Part shown: one piece after another, positions 55,501 through 64,000 of the stretch | Layout of the letters: each line of letters begins with the position of its first letter | Position numbering within the stretch: position 1 is the stretch's first letter | From: Paguma larvata | Lineage: Eukaryota > Chordata > Mammalia > Carnivora > Viverridae | Assembly (NCBI GenBank): GCA_030068075.1 | Contig: CM057835.1 | Location: 20,113,957-20,177,956 of the forward strand | DNA length: 64,000 bases | Direction: 5' to 3' | Notes under the pieces: model-generated | Told to the model about the DNA's origin: nothing | Database searches by the model: none | What the model saw: the letters and a program-made list of their open reading frames with translations, nothing else | Position numbers and translations under genes: made by a program

Positions 55501-58500
55501 AAGAAAGCAGGAGACAGCAGCCTTACTGGCTGGGGGTATGTTCGTATCTTTACAAAGAAGTTCTGTCAGGTGAGGCTGGCTATGAAAGCCAGTAGCCCTG
55601 CTGCCAGAAAGGACAGACTTGATGTGAGGCAGAGGTCAAAAGCCCAGTGAAGTGAATAAACTTGGTAGGAAACAAATTGGGAAATTGCGCAGCACTCTAG
55701 CCTGAGGTTGTAGCTGTGACTGGAGTGAGCAAAAAATCAGTGCACCAGCCATGAATTTAACCAGGAGATCTGGAAATGAGAGAACCACAGGGGGACTGGA
55801 TAAGCTTTCCTCCCAACCCCAGCCGACTGGGAGACTGCACGCACGTGAACGGGAGGCCAGCGACGGCCAAAGCTCTCCACACATGGCTATGCGGAATGGC
55901 AACCAACATACATGGAAGATGCAAGTCGGCTACAGAAAATAAAAGCCAAGGCAGAAAGAGAGAGGGCATAAGCTGGGGAGAGGGGCAGAGGGAGAGAGAG
56001 AGAATCCCAAGTAGGTTCCATGCCCAGTGCAGTGCTTCATCCCATGACCTGGGATCACAAACTGAGCCGAAAGCGAGTCAGATGTTCAACTGAGCCACCC
56101 ACGTATCCCGAAAATGGCCTAATCTCTTAAGGTGCTCTCCAACCCATGCACTTATCTACTGCCAGAAGTAGAAGCCTTCAGGCTCTAAAATTTGGGCAAA
56201 AGCTTTGCCCAGTCATTGGCTAACCACTAAACTATGTAGATATGGGGTAACCTAGAAGCCAAAATAAAAATTTTAAATTTAAATTAAAAAAGAAAAAGAA
56301 AGCTAAGCAGAGAAATAAGAGGCTACAAATCACAGGGGAGATAGATTCTGTGACTTAAGTTCAGACAAGTTGAAAAGGAAAAGGGGGGAAAATAAAAGCC
56401 CATGGGAAAAAAATCAAAGTCTAGAGTTGCTAAAATCCAGTATCTAAAATGTCCACTTTTCAACAAGATATTACAACATATGAAGAAATAGGAGTGTGAT
56501 CTAGTCACGAAGAAAAAGCGGTTAGTAGAAATTGACTCCGAATTGGATTCAGCAGACTTCAAACTTGCTACTATAGACCTGTTCAAAGAATTAACAAAAA
56601 CGATTTTAAGGAATTTAAGTAAAATATGGTAAAGACTACCAAAAAAGGGAGTCTCATAAGGAAACAGAATCAAACACACAGATAAACAAAGCAAACAGCA
56701 AGTCTAGAGTTAAAATTACAGTAATCAAAATAAACAAATAAAATCACTAGATTGGCAACAGCAGTTCTGATATGAGAGCTGAATCCAGAGAACCTGAAGA
56801 CAGCTCAGCAGAAGTTATCCAACCTTGGGGTGCCTGGCGGCCTCAGTCGCAGAGCATGGGATTCTTGACTTCAGGGTTGTAAGTTTGAGCCCCATGTAGA
56901 GTATAGAAATTACTTCAAAAAATAAAATCTTAAAAAAAAAGAAATTATCCAATCTAAAATAGGAGAGAAAAAAGACTGAAGAAAAAATGAACAGAATTGC
57001 ACTTACCAGTAGGACATTATCGAGCACATACACACATACACACAATGAGAGTCCCAGAGGAGATGAGAAGAAAAAGTGGGCAAGAAAGATTTTTTGAAGA
57101 AATAAGAGCCTAAAATTCCCCAAATTTCATTAAATTAATCTACAGAATCAAGAAGCTCAATAAATCCCACGTAAGATAAACACAAAGATTCCACACTTAT
57201 CCACATCATGGTCAAACTGCTGAAAGACAACGACAGAGACAAATGGCTCAACAACACAACTGCTGTTATAGTTCTGTACAACTCAGCTCCAGATTCACCC
57301 TTCAGTACCTGCTCTGATAATTTTTGGGCTCCTTAAAATTTTTCACATTGAATATGATATTAAGTTTTGTCATTAGAGAACACTGGAAGACCACTAAAGG
57401 AGAAAGGTGACTTCTCTTCCTGGATGTACTGCCATTTCATTTTTCTTGCTTCCATTCATTACATGGTTTGTTCGTAGTACATGCGGGCACCTCTAATAGT
57501 GCTTGCCATACCACACACACGTGGAAAGCCCAGTCCCTCAGCAACCTCCAGCCCCAGCCTGAGTTTAGTGACTATGTACCATGGCACTACCAACTCAAAC
57601 ACCATATGTACCAAGAAGTGCCCCAACTCATTCTGTACACACACCTAACTGCCTTAACTTAGGTGGTTGCTTCCTCCAGCTCTTTCTAGGCAGGCACCAT
57701 CCCTTCCACCTTTGCACTAGCAGAACACAGATTTCCTCAACACAAGCAGCCACCAGCCTCAGCTGGCCTGCATCCTGAAAGGTTGTTAACAGAAGCCCTC
57801 CCAATGTGAACACTGCATATACTCCATGCACTGCCACACCAGTGAACAAGCTCCCAACATCCCAGCTCCTTCTGTGTCCCCATCAACCAGCCTCAGCTCA
57901 TCCATAGATAAGAGGATGGTTTTCTCTTTGCCCAGTAACTATGGACCAGCTCTGGGCCAGGTAATTCAAAGGATTTCTCTACCATCAAATGTTCTGCAAC
58001 CACACCTTCTATTTGAGGGGTAGGGGGACTCTCCTTTCCAAGTTTGTCCTTCCCTGGGTACTTTTCCTCAGTCCTTCAGTACCTCTTAAGTGAAAATGCA
58101 GAGCCTGCTTGGGATTCTCTCTCTCCCTCTTTCTCTCTCTGCCCCTCTTCCATGTGCACACACTCTCTCTCCCTCTCTTAAAATAAACAAACACTAAAAA
58201 ACAAACAAAAAAGTTCTCTTTATACCTTTAGAGTCGCTCCCCTATCAAAATTCACACAGAATTTAATAAATCACAGAATTTAATAATTCTGTGAAACTGT
58301 CTCTATTCAGATGTCTGTGTGGGCACTCTCTCTTGATTGGAAGAAAACTGACAAAGCTGTTATGGCGGACTCCGTGGACTCCTTCCTCATCACAGATCAT
58401 GGAAACCAGAGGACAAGAGAATGGTACATTCAGAGTAAGGAAGGAAAAACTGTCAAGAATTATACACCCAGACAAATTGTCATTCAAAAATACTACGTTG

Positions 58501-61362
58501 GTAGAGTTTTCCATAAATTTTAGTTAGGTAGAATGGTTTGACAGTGTTGCTCAACTCTTCACTTCAAACACAAATGGTACAGTTTTGGAACAGATCATAC
58601 GCTAAGCAATAAAATTACACTCAATAAATCTAAACAGACTGAAATTACTCAAAATGTGTTTCTGATCAATATGAAATTAAAATAGAAATCAACAAGAGAA
58701 TGAAATTTGGGAAACCATCAAATATTTGGAAATTAAACAAATTTCTAAACTAGCTTAGGAGTCAAAGAAGAAATCACAAGGGATATTAGAAACAATTTTG
58801 ACCTTAATGAAAAGGAAATACAACAAAAGTTATGGAATGAAGCTAAAGCGCTACTAAAAGGAAATGAATAATTTTAAACTTGAATTACTAGAAAATAAAG
58901 CTATATAAAATAAATAATGTAAGCTTCCATCTTAAGAAACCAAGGGAAAAAAGGCAAATTAAACTTAAAGCAAACAAAAAGAAGGCAGTAACAAAGAGCA
59001 AAAAATACATGAAATAGAAAGTAGAAACACAACACAGAAATCAATGATACCAAAAGCTGGATCTTTTCTAAGATCAATAAAACCTGAGGGAGGCCTCACT
59101 CAGATAAACCTTTGCTAGAATGATAAAGAAAAAAAGAGAATCATGAATTACCAAAATCAGGAATGAAAGAAGAGACATCACTATAGAGTCTACAAAAACT
59201 AGAAGGATAATAAGAGAATATTGACAACTTCGTGCCAACAAATTAGACAACTTGGATAAAATGGATACATTACTATAAGATAAAAATTACCAAAACTGAC
59301 TCAAAATAAATAGAAAATCTGAATAGACAACTTGGATGAAATGGATACATTCCTATAAGATAAAAATTACCAAAACTGACTCAAAATAAATAGAAAATCT
59401 GAATAAACTTACAACAAATAAAGAAATTCAATTTGTTTTAAAATCTTCCCACAACAAAAGCCCAGGATCACGAATAGACAAAAGAATTTCAAAATAGAAC
59501 AAAGCTGGAGAACTTACACTACTTAATTTCAAAACTTACAACAAAGTATCAGTTACGGTAGAACCGGTAGAAGGATAACCATAAAAATCAATGGAATAAG
59601 CGTATTAAAAAATAAATGCGTCGATAGTCAATTTGTTTTTAACAAAGGTGCCCTGACAATTCAAGAGAGAAAGAGTAGTCTATTTAACAAATTCTGTTGG
59701 TACAATTGGATATCCACATATGAAAGAATGAACTAAGATGCTTACACCATACATATTTACTCAAAGTGGATCTAAGTGTAAACCTTAAAACTATAAATTG
59801 TTTTTTTTTTAATTTTTTAAAATGTGTATTTATATATTTGGGGGAGGGGAGAGGCAGAGAGAATCCCAAGCAGGCTCTGGCTGTCAGCGCAGAGCCTGAC
59901 GTGGAGCTCAGATTCATGAACCGTGAGAGCATGACCTGAGTCAAAATCAATAGTTGGATGCTCAAATGACTGAGCCACCCACATACCCCTAAAACTATAC
60001 ATTTCTTTTTTTTTTTATAAATATATTTTTAAACATTTACTTATTTTGAGAGAGAGTGAGTATAAATGAGCAGGAAAAGGGCAGAGAGAGAGGAAGAGAG
60101 AAAATCCCAAACAGGTTCTGCACTGTCAGCACAGAGCCCAATGTGAGGCTTGATTTCACAAACCGAGAGTTCATGACCTGAGCCGAAATCAAGAGCCAGA
60201 TGCTTAATGGACTGAGCCACAGAGGCGCTCCTAAAACTATAAATTTCTAAAAGAAAACACAGGAGGATATATCCGTGATTTCTGGGTTAGGCAAAGAATT
60301 TTTTGATAGGCCACCAAAAGCATTATCCCTAAAAGAAAAAAAAAAAACAACTCAAAACACAATAAAATACTACTACAAGGCCACAAGAATGACTATAATA
60401 AAATAAACCGACTTATACTAACATGCACAAAGCTGTAATTTATACCATTACACATACAATGTGCTAAGGAAAGGGTACCTAAAATAATGGAATAGATACC
60501 CTCTAACAAAGAGAGGATATACCTCCTTATCCAACCCAAAGGTACACCAAAGCGACTAGTGTAAACAAATGAGTGGTGGAGTAAGCTACCAAAAAAATTA
60601 GACTTTTGATTTAAATTGAAGAAATTACTTTTTTCCTCTTATTTTGGTTTGTAAAACTCTGAATTCTTATAATGATTATGCATGTGAACACTTTCATAAT
60701 TTACTATAATTTAAAAGATTTTTTAATGTTAAAACTAGGACACTATCCCATATACCATATCTGTATGAAAATTATAAATTCTAGATAACTATTCTAGTTT
60801 GGCAGTTTCTTAAAAGTTCAACTTACCATACGACCCAGCTGTTCCACACTCTGTAGTCTACCCGAGGTAAACAAAACCATACATCTGCCTAATGACTTGC
60901 GTGTAAAGGTTCATAACACCATTTTTCACGATAGCCAAAAAATGGAAGCAATCTAAATGGCCATAAAGACGTTACCTTGTGTCATGTAACACATTATCAT
61001 AGTTTTGTTTTCTCTGAACTTGGGGAACACTATTAACTGCATCTTTATTTTTATTATCTATTAAAAAACGACAAAGTCTTCCTGTGAAAATTCCTGATGG
61101 AAGGTATTTGATAGCTCACTAACTCCCTGTGAAGACCCTCCATCTTCGGATCATATTTCTAATTTAAAGGTTTTTTTTTTTTTTTGAAGAGTTCAACCTG
61201 CCAATTAAATTATTAGAAAATTAGCCCAAACCTGTCCCTATCTTCTGAATTACATGCGATGGAATAGGGCACTGACGACTCTCACGGCCCCAGTGATTCT
61301 CAGATGAATACCGACGGATTATTAATCTTATTGTATGTGGTTTCCTTCCATCTTGACATACT
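51752..61362 (-). CDS. POLI: POLI, DNA polymerase iota, 3' coding part (three exons; truncated at the right window edge)
   Basis: Three minus-strand exons (61232-61362, 54489-54694, 51752-52567) join in frame. They encode part of the little-finger/PAD domain (RKPHTIRLIIRRYSSENHW, VIQKIGTGNYDVMTP, MVNVKMPFHLTLLSVCLCNL) and the C-terminal tail. POLI is a Y-family translesion DNA polymerase that inserts nucleotides opposite damaged bases with low fidelity. It acts at nuclear replication foci through PCNA and ubiquitinated partners. The last exon has two ubiquitin-binding motifs, each with the central Leu-Pro typical of UBMs. The catalytic palm and fingers exons lie beyond the right edge. Exon phases match exactly at both junctions, and no stop or frameshift is present. 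Its 3' end faces that of STARD6. Confidence 0.95.
53112..53320 (-). mobile_element. SINEC, antisense, in POLI intron
   Basis: CTAATTTGCATAATTTTTC precedes and CTAATTTGCATTATTTTTC follows. The head end is decayed (TTAGGCGCTCC). Confidence 0.93.
54118..54300 (-). pseudogene. Decayed duplicate of POLI UBM2-coding segment (intronic)
   Basis: Inside the intron between the last two POLI exons, a stretch of about 180 bases closely resembles the end of the last exon (about 51805-51990) in the same orientation. Both share long runs such as GAGAAAAGTTGCTC, TTTTCTCATCAGTAGAATC and TTTTTGTACCTCTTC in the plus reading. Translation gives QLFSINCTTDSHKELIATVS and, after a frame change, FEIFYEL. These are recognisable versions of the EQLFSTNCTTDS and KVFYEL segments. 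Deletions shift the frame and no splice sites flank it, so it is a relic and not an exon. Confidence 0.8.
54489..54694 (-). CDS. POLI: POLI coding exon (little-finger domain part 2)
   Basis: This 206-base exon encodes NYDVMTPMVDILMKLFRNMV through GKRSF. The acceptor is TTATTTAG|GAAA and the donor TTTT|GTAAGT, and it ends in phase 0. The NVKMPFHLTLLSVCLCNL block is the conserved end of the Y-family little-finger domain. The apparent extension FVSTLL past the donor is intron. Confidence 0.93.
54820..55038 (-). mobile_element. SINEC, antisense, in POLI intron
   Basis: A full-length reverse copy ends GAGCCACCCAGATGCCC. CATTGAAACATCTT occurs on both sides as a target duplication. Confidence 0.95.
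55199..55422 (+). mobile_element. SINEC, diverged, in POLI intron
   Basis: The sense copy carries TGGGTGGCTCAGTCGTTAAG and a long TC block, ending in (CAAAAA)n. It faces the 54820 antisense copy about 160 bases away. Confidence 0.88.
55952..56110 (-). mobile_element. SINEC fragment, antisense
   Basis: The degenerate reverse copy has GAGAGAGAATCCCAAGTAGG and ends GAGCCACCCACGTATCCC. Confidence 0.85.
56828..56941 (+). mobile_element. Short carnivore SINE (older SINEC type)
   Basis: This short form has GGGGTGCCTGGCGGCCTCAG, GTAAGTTTGAGCCCCATGTA and an AAATAAAATCTTAAAAAA tail. It is distinct from the longer feline type and sits in L1. Confidence 0.82.
57240..58090. mobile_element. Unclassified insertion in L1, possibly LTR-derived
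   Basis: About 850 bases are more G+C-rich than, and unlike, the L1 around them. The block begins near CTCAGCTCCAGATTCACCC and ends before a partial SINE. Small open frames on both strands are unrecognised. The split L1 proves it is an insertion, but its class is uncertain. Confidence 0.5.
58090..58206 (+). mobile_element. SINEC 3' half
   Basis: Only the GCAGAGCCTGCTTGGGATTC part, the TC block and the A-rich tail are present. The head is missing. Confidence 0.85.
59246..59405. repeat. Direct tandem duplication, 80 bp x 2, inside L1
   Basis: The segment starting GACAACTTGGATAAAATGGA (59246-59325) is repeated immediately (59326-59405) with only a few substitutions. It lies within L1 ORF2-derived sequence and probably arose by local duplication after L1 insertion. 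Confidence 0.85.
59800..59989 (-). mobile_element. SINEC, antisense, first of two at one target
   Basis: The reverse copy ends GAGCCACCCACATACCCC. TTAAAACTATAAATT precedes and CTAAAACTATACATT follows. It interrupts L1 ORF2. Confidence 0.92.
60004..60231 (-). mobile_element. SINEC, antisense, second of two at one target
   Basis: The reverse copy lies between CTAAAACTATACATT and CTAAAACTATAAATT, so the same target sequence occurs a third time. Confidence 0.92.
61232..61362 (-). CDS. POLI: POLI coding exon (little-finger domain part 1)
   Basis: This 131-base exon encodes VCQDGRKPHTIRLIIRRYSS, then ENHWGRESRQCPIPSHVIQK and IGT, with split codons on both sides. The acceptor is CTTTTAG|AGTATG. 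The donor is ACAG|GTTTGG, a weak site after an otherwise good exon. The frame joins the next exon to give GTGNYDVM, as in the known protein. Confidence 0.92.
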
Positions 61363-61640
61363 CTAAAAGTAAAGAGAAAGTGGAAACAAAGAATTAGAAA
61401 AGTATTAAAGTTTGTTTTTTTTTCACCTCAGGGTATCACCATAACAATTATAAATATGGTTGATAACTAATGAATAGTCACCAAGTCTATGTACCAAAAT
61501 CTGAAATCTTAAATGGAAGGCTCTCAGGCCTCACTCAGAATTGAGTGCAATCAGAAAAGAACAGAAATAAGATATAACTACACCATTATAACAAGCCATT
61601 TTTATAATTCAAATCCAAACATAACTAAAAGCAACATATT

Positions 61641-61862
61641 GGGGCACCTGGGTGGCTCAGTCGGTTAAGTGTCCGACTTCGGCTCAGGTCATGATCTGGC
61701 AGTCTGTGAATTCGAGTCCTGTGTCAGGCTCTGTGCTGACAGCTCAGAGCCTGGAGCCTGCTTCAGATTCTGTGTCTCCCTCTCTCTCTGCCCCTCCTCT
61801 ACTTATGCTCTGTCTCTCTTTCTCTCTCTCTCAAAAATAAATAAACATTAAAAAATTTTTTC
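61641..61862 (+). mobile_element. SINEC beyond the POLI 61232 exon
   Basis: The GGGGCACCTGGGTGGCTCAG head, full core and AAATAAATAAACATTAAAA tail are present. AAAAGCAACATATT / AATAAGCAACATATT flank it. Confidence 0.96.
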
Positions 61863-62613
61863 AAAAAATAAGCAACATATTAAAATCAGCAGGAAATTTA
61901 GGAAACTAAGACAATCATTCACTGATAAAGGCAAATACATGAAAAACGACAGATTTTTTACACTGGAAGAAAGATTACAAAAAGAAAAAAAAATTTTAAT
62001 ATGATAATTTTGTCAGAAAGCACTCTCTGAAAAGATCCAAGGAGACAGTAATACCACCATTATATGGCAAATTAGAGTAATGACTTGAAAGATCAATTAT
62101 ATACCACATTTAAGAAAATAAGTACATGTACATACATCTTAAAAAGCGTTTCATTCAAAAGGTCTTGGTTTTAGTATTGAAAATAAAAGTTTTAATGAGA
62201 TACAAAATTCACTTAAAAATCTAATTACTAGAATAAATGTCATTAAAAATAATATTTTCTTTTTCATATGTATGGCAATGTATTAAAAAATCACAAACAT
62301 ATAAAATACAAACATTGTAGATTGTTACACACACTCAAATTGAATTCTGTACTGGAAAATCTGGATTTCTGTAAAAAATATTTTTTTCTTTTATTGCTTT
62401 TTCACAAGACTTGATTGGTGCCTGACTAAAATAATAAGATATCTTAAATGGTTCCTGTAAACATGTTACTAGTTTAAATACCTTACAGTTAAATGTTTTC
62501 TACTAAGACATTATAAAATTTAAAGAGTCTGACGTGGTTTCTTAAGAAAAGGTCATATTCTAAGCAAGCTTAAACTAGTGCCCAGAGGATGGGTTAAAAA
62601 TTATGTAATTTTA

Positions 62614-62838
62614 GGGGCATCTGGGTGACTCAGTCGGTTGAGCATCCAACTTTGGCTCAGGTCATGATCTCACGGTTAGTGAGTTCAAGCCCCAAGTCGG
62701 GCTCTGTGCTGATAGCTCGGAGCCTGGAGCCTGCTTCGGATTCTGTGTCTCCCTTGCTCTCTGCCCCTACCCCGCTTGAGTGTGCTCACACACACGCTCT
62801 CTCTTTCTCTCTCAAAAATAAATAAACATTTTAAAAAG
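62614..62838 (+). mobile_element. SINEC
   Basis: The GGGGCATCTGGGTGACTCAG head, core and tail are present. AAAAATTATGTAATTTTA / AAAAATTATATGATTTTA flank it. Confidence 0.95.
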
Positions 62839-63042
62839 TTATAAAAAAATTATATGATTTTATACCTCTTACACAGCTATACTATTAGTCATCACATACT
62901 CTAGAAGGAAAACACATTCACACAAACACAATTATTTTTTGCCAGTCACATAGATGGTATTCTATCTCAGTCTCTGAGATAAGGGGCCATGGTGTAGAGG
63001 GAGTGGCAAGCAGAGAAAAGAAACGGTTCACAGTTGGCAATT

Positions 63043-63252
63043 TTTTTTAAGTTTATTTTATTTTGAAAGACAGAGAGAGAGAAAACAAGTGGGGGTGACA
63101 GAGAGAAAGAAGAGAGAGAGAGAGAGAGAGAGAGGGAATCGCAAGCAGGCTCTGCGCTCCACGCCAAGCCCGATGCTCCGTCTCACAACAGTAAGATCAT
63201 AACCTGAATCGAAACCAAAAGTCCGACACTTAATCAGCTGAGCCACCCAGGG
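63043..63252 (-). mobile_element. SINEC, antisense
   Basis: The reverse copy has an expanded GA run and ends GCTGAGCCACCCAGG. GTTGGCAATTT / GTTGGTAATTT flank it. Confidence 0.93.
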
Positions 63253-64000
63253 TTGGTAATTTACAGGTTTAAAGCATCTAGTCTCATTTCTGGGCCGATT
63301 CTTCAAGTACAAGAGCCCTGGGGCTTCTCCACTTGCAGAACTCTTGCCAACGGCCTGGCATTTCACAGCAGTCTTCCCTTTAGCGGGAGCAGAGCAGATG
63401 ATCCCATCTCAGCAGCACACTCGCAGGCCCGGCCCGGGCTGTGCCACCGGAGCTGGGTCATCCAGGCAGCCACGGCCGCAGGCGGCAAACCATGAGCTGC
63501 CTGGCTCTGCTCAAAACGTGAGAACCACACAGCAGGTGACAGCAAAGCTGTAGGAAACTTTACCTCATCAGTTTACTGACATTTACAGTCATCTAAAAAC
63601 CTTTCTCTCTAGTCATAGTTACAGTCATTACAGAAGCATAGCTACCCAAAACTGTTAGACCCCTGACACCTTACTCTGAGAAATCAAAGAAATGGGAGGA
63701 AAAGAGATGATACTCTTGTATGGAATACTGAGAAACAGATATATGATAGTAAAGGAGCCTCAGAAAACTGAACATCTTGTTCCGTTTATGCCATGTTGTT
63801 CGTACACTCCTAACCCCGCTGACACTTGCATGTCCTTCCGGACCAGTGCCCCGCACACACCGCCCTCGTTCTCACTGCTCCGCACAGCCCCACTTAGCTA
63901 CTCCTTTGTCTGACTCCATTTTCTTTCACACAGTCTGAGGCGAAGGAGATTTAACGGTTCTTCTACTCTCTCCATCACTGTTCCTCTGAACGATTTCTTA

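Larger units (their letters stand above)
56320..60425 (+). mobile_element. Long old L1 (ORF1 to ORF2), interrupted
   Basis: L1 ORF1-like text runs from 56320 to about 57240. It resumes near 58380 (TTCCTCATCACAGATCATGG, CAGACAAATTGTCATTCAAA) and continues through ORF2 (58560-59800, then 60232-60425) in element order. Interruptions are a block at about 57240-58380 and two SINE copies at 59800-60231. All frames are broken. Confidence 0.75.
61363..64000. other. POLI intron, partial
   Basis: It holds three SINEs. The G+C-richer end (63260-63960) carries short unrecognised frames on both strands. I did not find a further POLI exon here. Confidence 0.65.

Noticed and set aside
393..62825. Many 60-70 codon frames beginning MAQSVK or MAQSVE, or reading as Arg/Glu-rich in reverse
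   Set aside because: All lie inside SINE copies and are frames of the tRNA-derived head, core and TC block, not genes.
1..64000. Functional tRNA gene from the SINE heads
   Set aside because: The SINE heads descend from a tRNA but do not form a full cloverleaf with an intact 3' half, and they are followed by SINE body sequence.
1..64000. CRISPR array, operon or bacterial system
   Set aside because: Spliced vertebrate genes and mammalian repeats fill the window. No regularly spaced direct repeats with unique spacers are present.
62000..64000. A further upstream POLI exon
   Set aside because: I looked on the minus strand for the exon preceding the 61362 junction and found no matching reading with splice sites.

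Overview
The window is a piece of a carnivore nuclear genome, almost certainly a cat-family (Felidae) species. The main evidence is about 37 copies, roughly one per 1.7 kb, of a tRNA-derived SINE with the feline SINEC_Fc layout: a GGGGCGCCTGGGTGGCTCAG head, a CTCTGTGCTGACAGCTCAG core, a (TC)n block and an AATAAACATTAAAA tail. The rest is A+T-rich sequence with carnivore L1 3' ends, older L1, L2, MIR, MLT1 and hAT (Charlie) fragments. There are no prokaryotic genes, rRNA genes or CRISPR arrays. Most open reading frames are chance frames or frames inside SINE copies.

Three protein genes were found by piecing exons together. (1) C18orf54 (LAS2), minus strand, 5' part only: coding exons at 6447-6723, 4599-5387, 4128-4278 and 968-1070. 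The gene runs off the left edge. (2) STARD6, plus strand, complete coding region: six exons at 13524-13613, 13805-13854, 23594-23720, 26633-26750, 29731-29824 and 34627-34828, joining in frame into a 226-residue StarD4-subfamily START protein. (3) POLI (DNA polymerase iota), minus strand, 3' part only: coding exons at 61232-61362, 54489-54694 and 51752-52567, the last carrying both ubiquitin-binding motifs. POLI continues beyond the right edge. From general knowledge, this order and these relative orientations match the human 18q21.2 locus (POLI, STARD6, C18orf54), seen here in the opposite direction.

C18orf54 and STARD6 are head to head across a CpG island (about 9160-10350) that looks like a bidirectional promoter with NRF-1-like, YY1-like and ACTAYRnnnCCCR motifs. 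STARD6 and POLI are tail to tail, separated by about 17 kb of repeat-filled intergenic DNA (34829-51751). The genes have no evident pathway in common: STARD6 is a lipid-transfer protein, POLI a translesion polymerase, and C18orf54 poorly characterised.

Points worth a second look: a decayed duplicate of the POLI UBM2-coding segment inside its last intron; a 39-bp-period minisatellite of about 21 units in a STARD6 intron; SINE pairs inserted at the same target sites; inverted SINE pairs able to form hairpins; an 80-bp tandem duplication inside an L1; a large L1 split by a 1.1-kb insertion; and a possible solo LTR. I found no convincing new biological system; this is an ordinary mammalian locus with informative repeat history.
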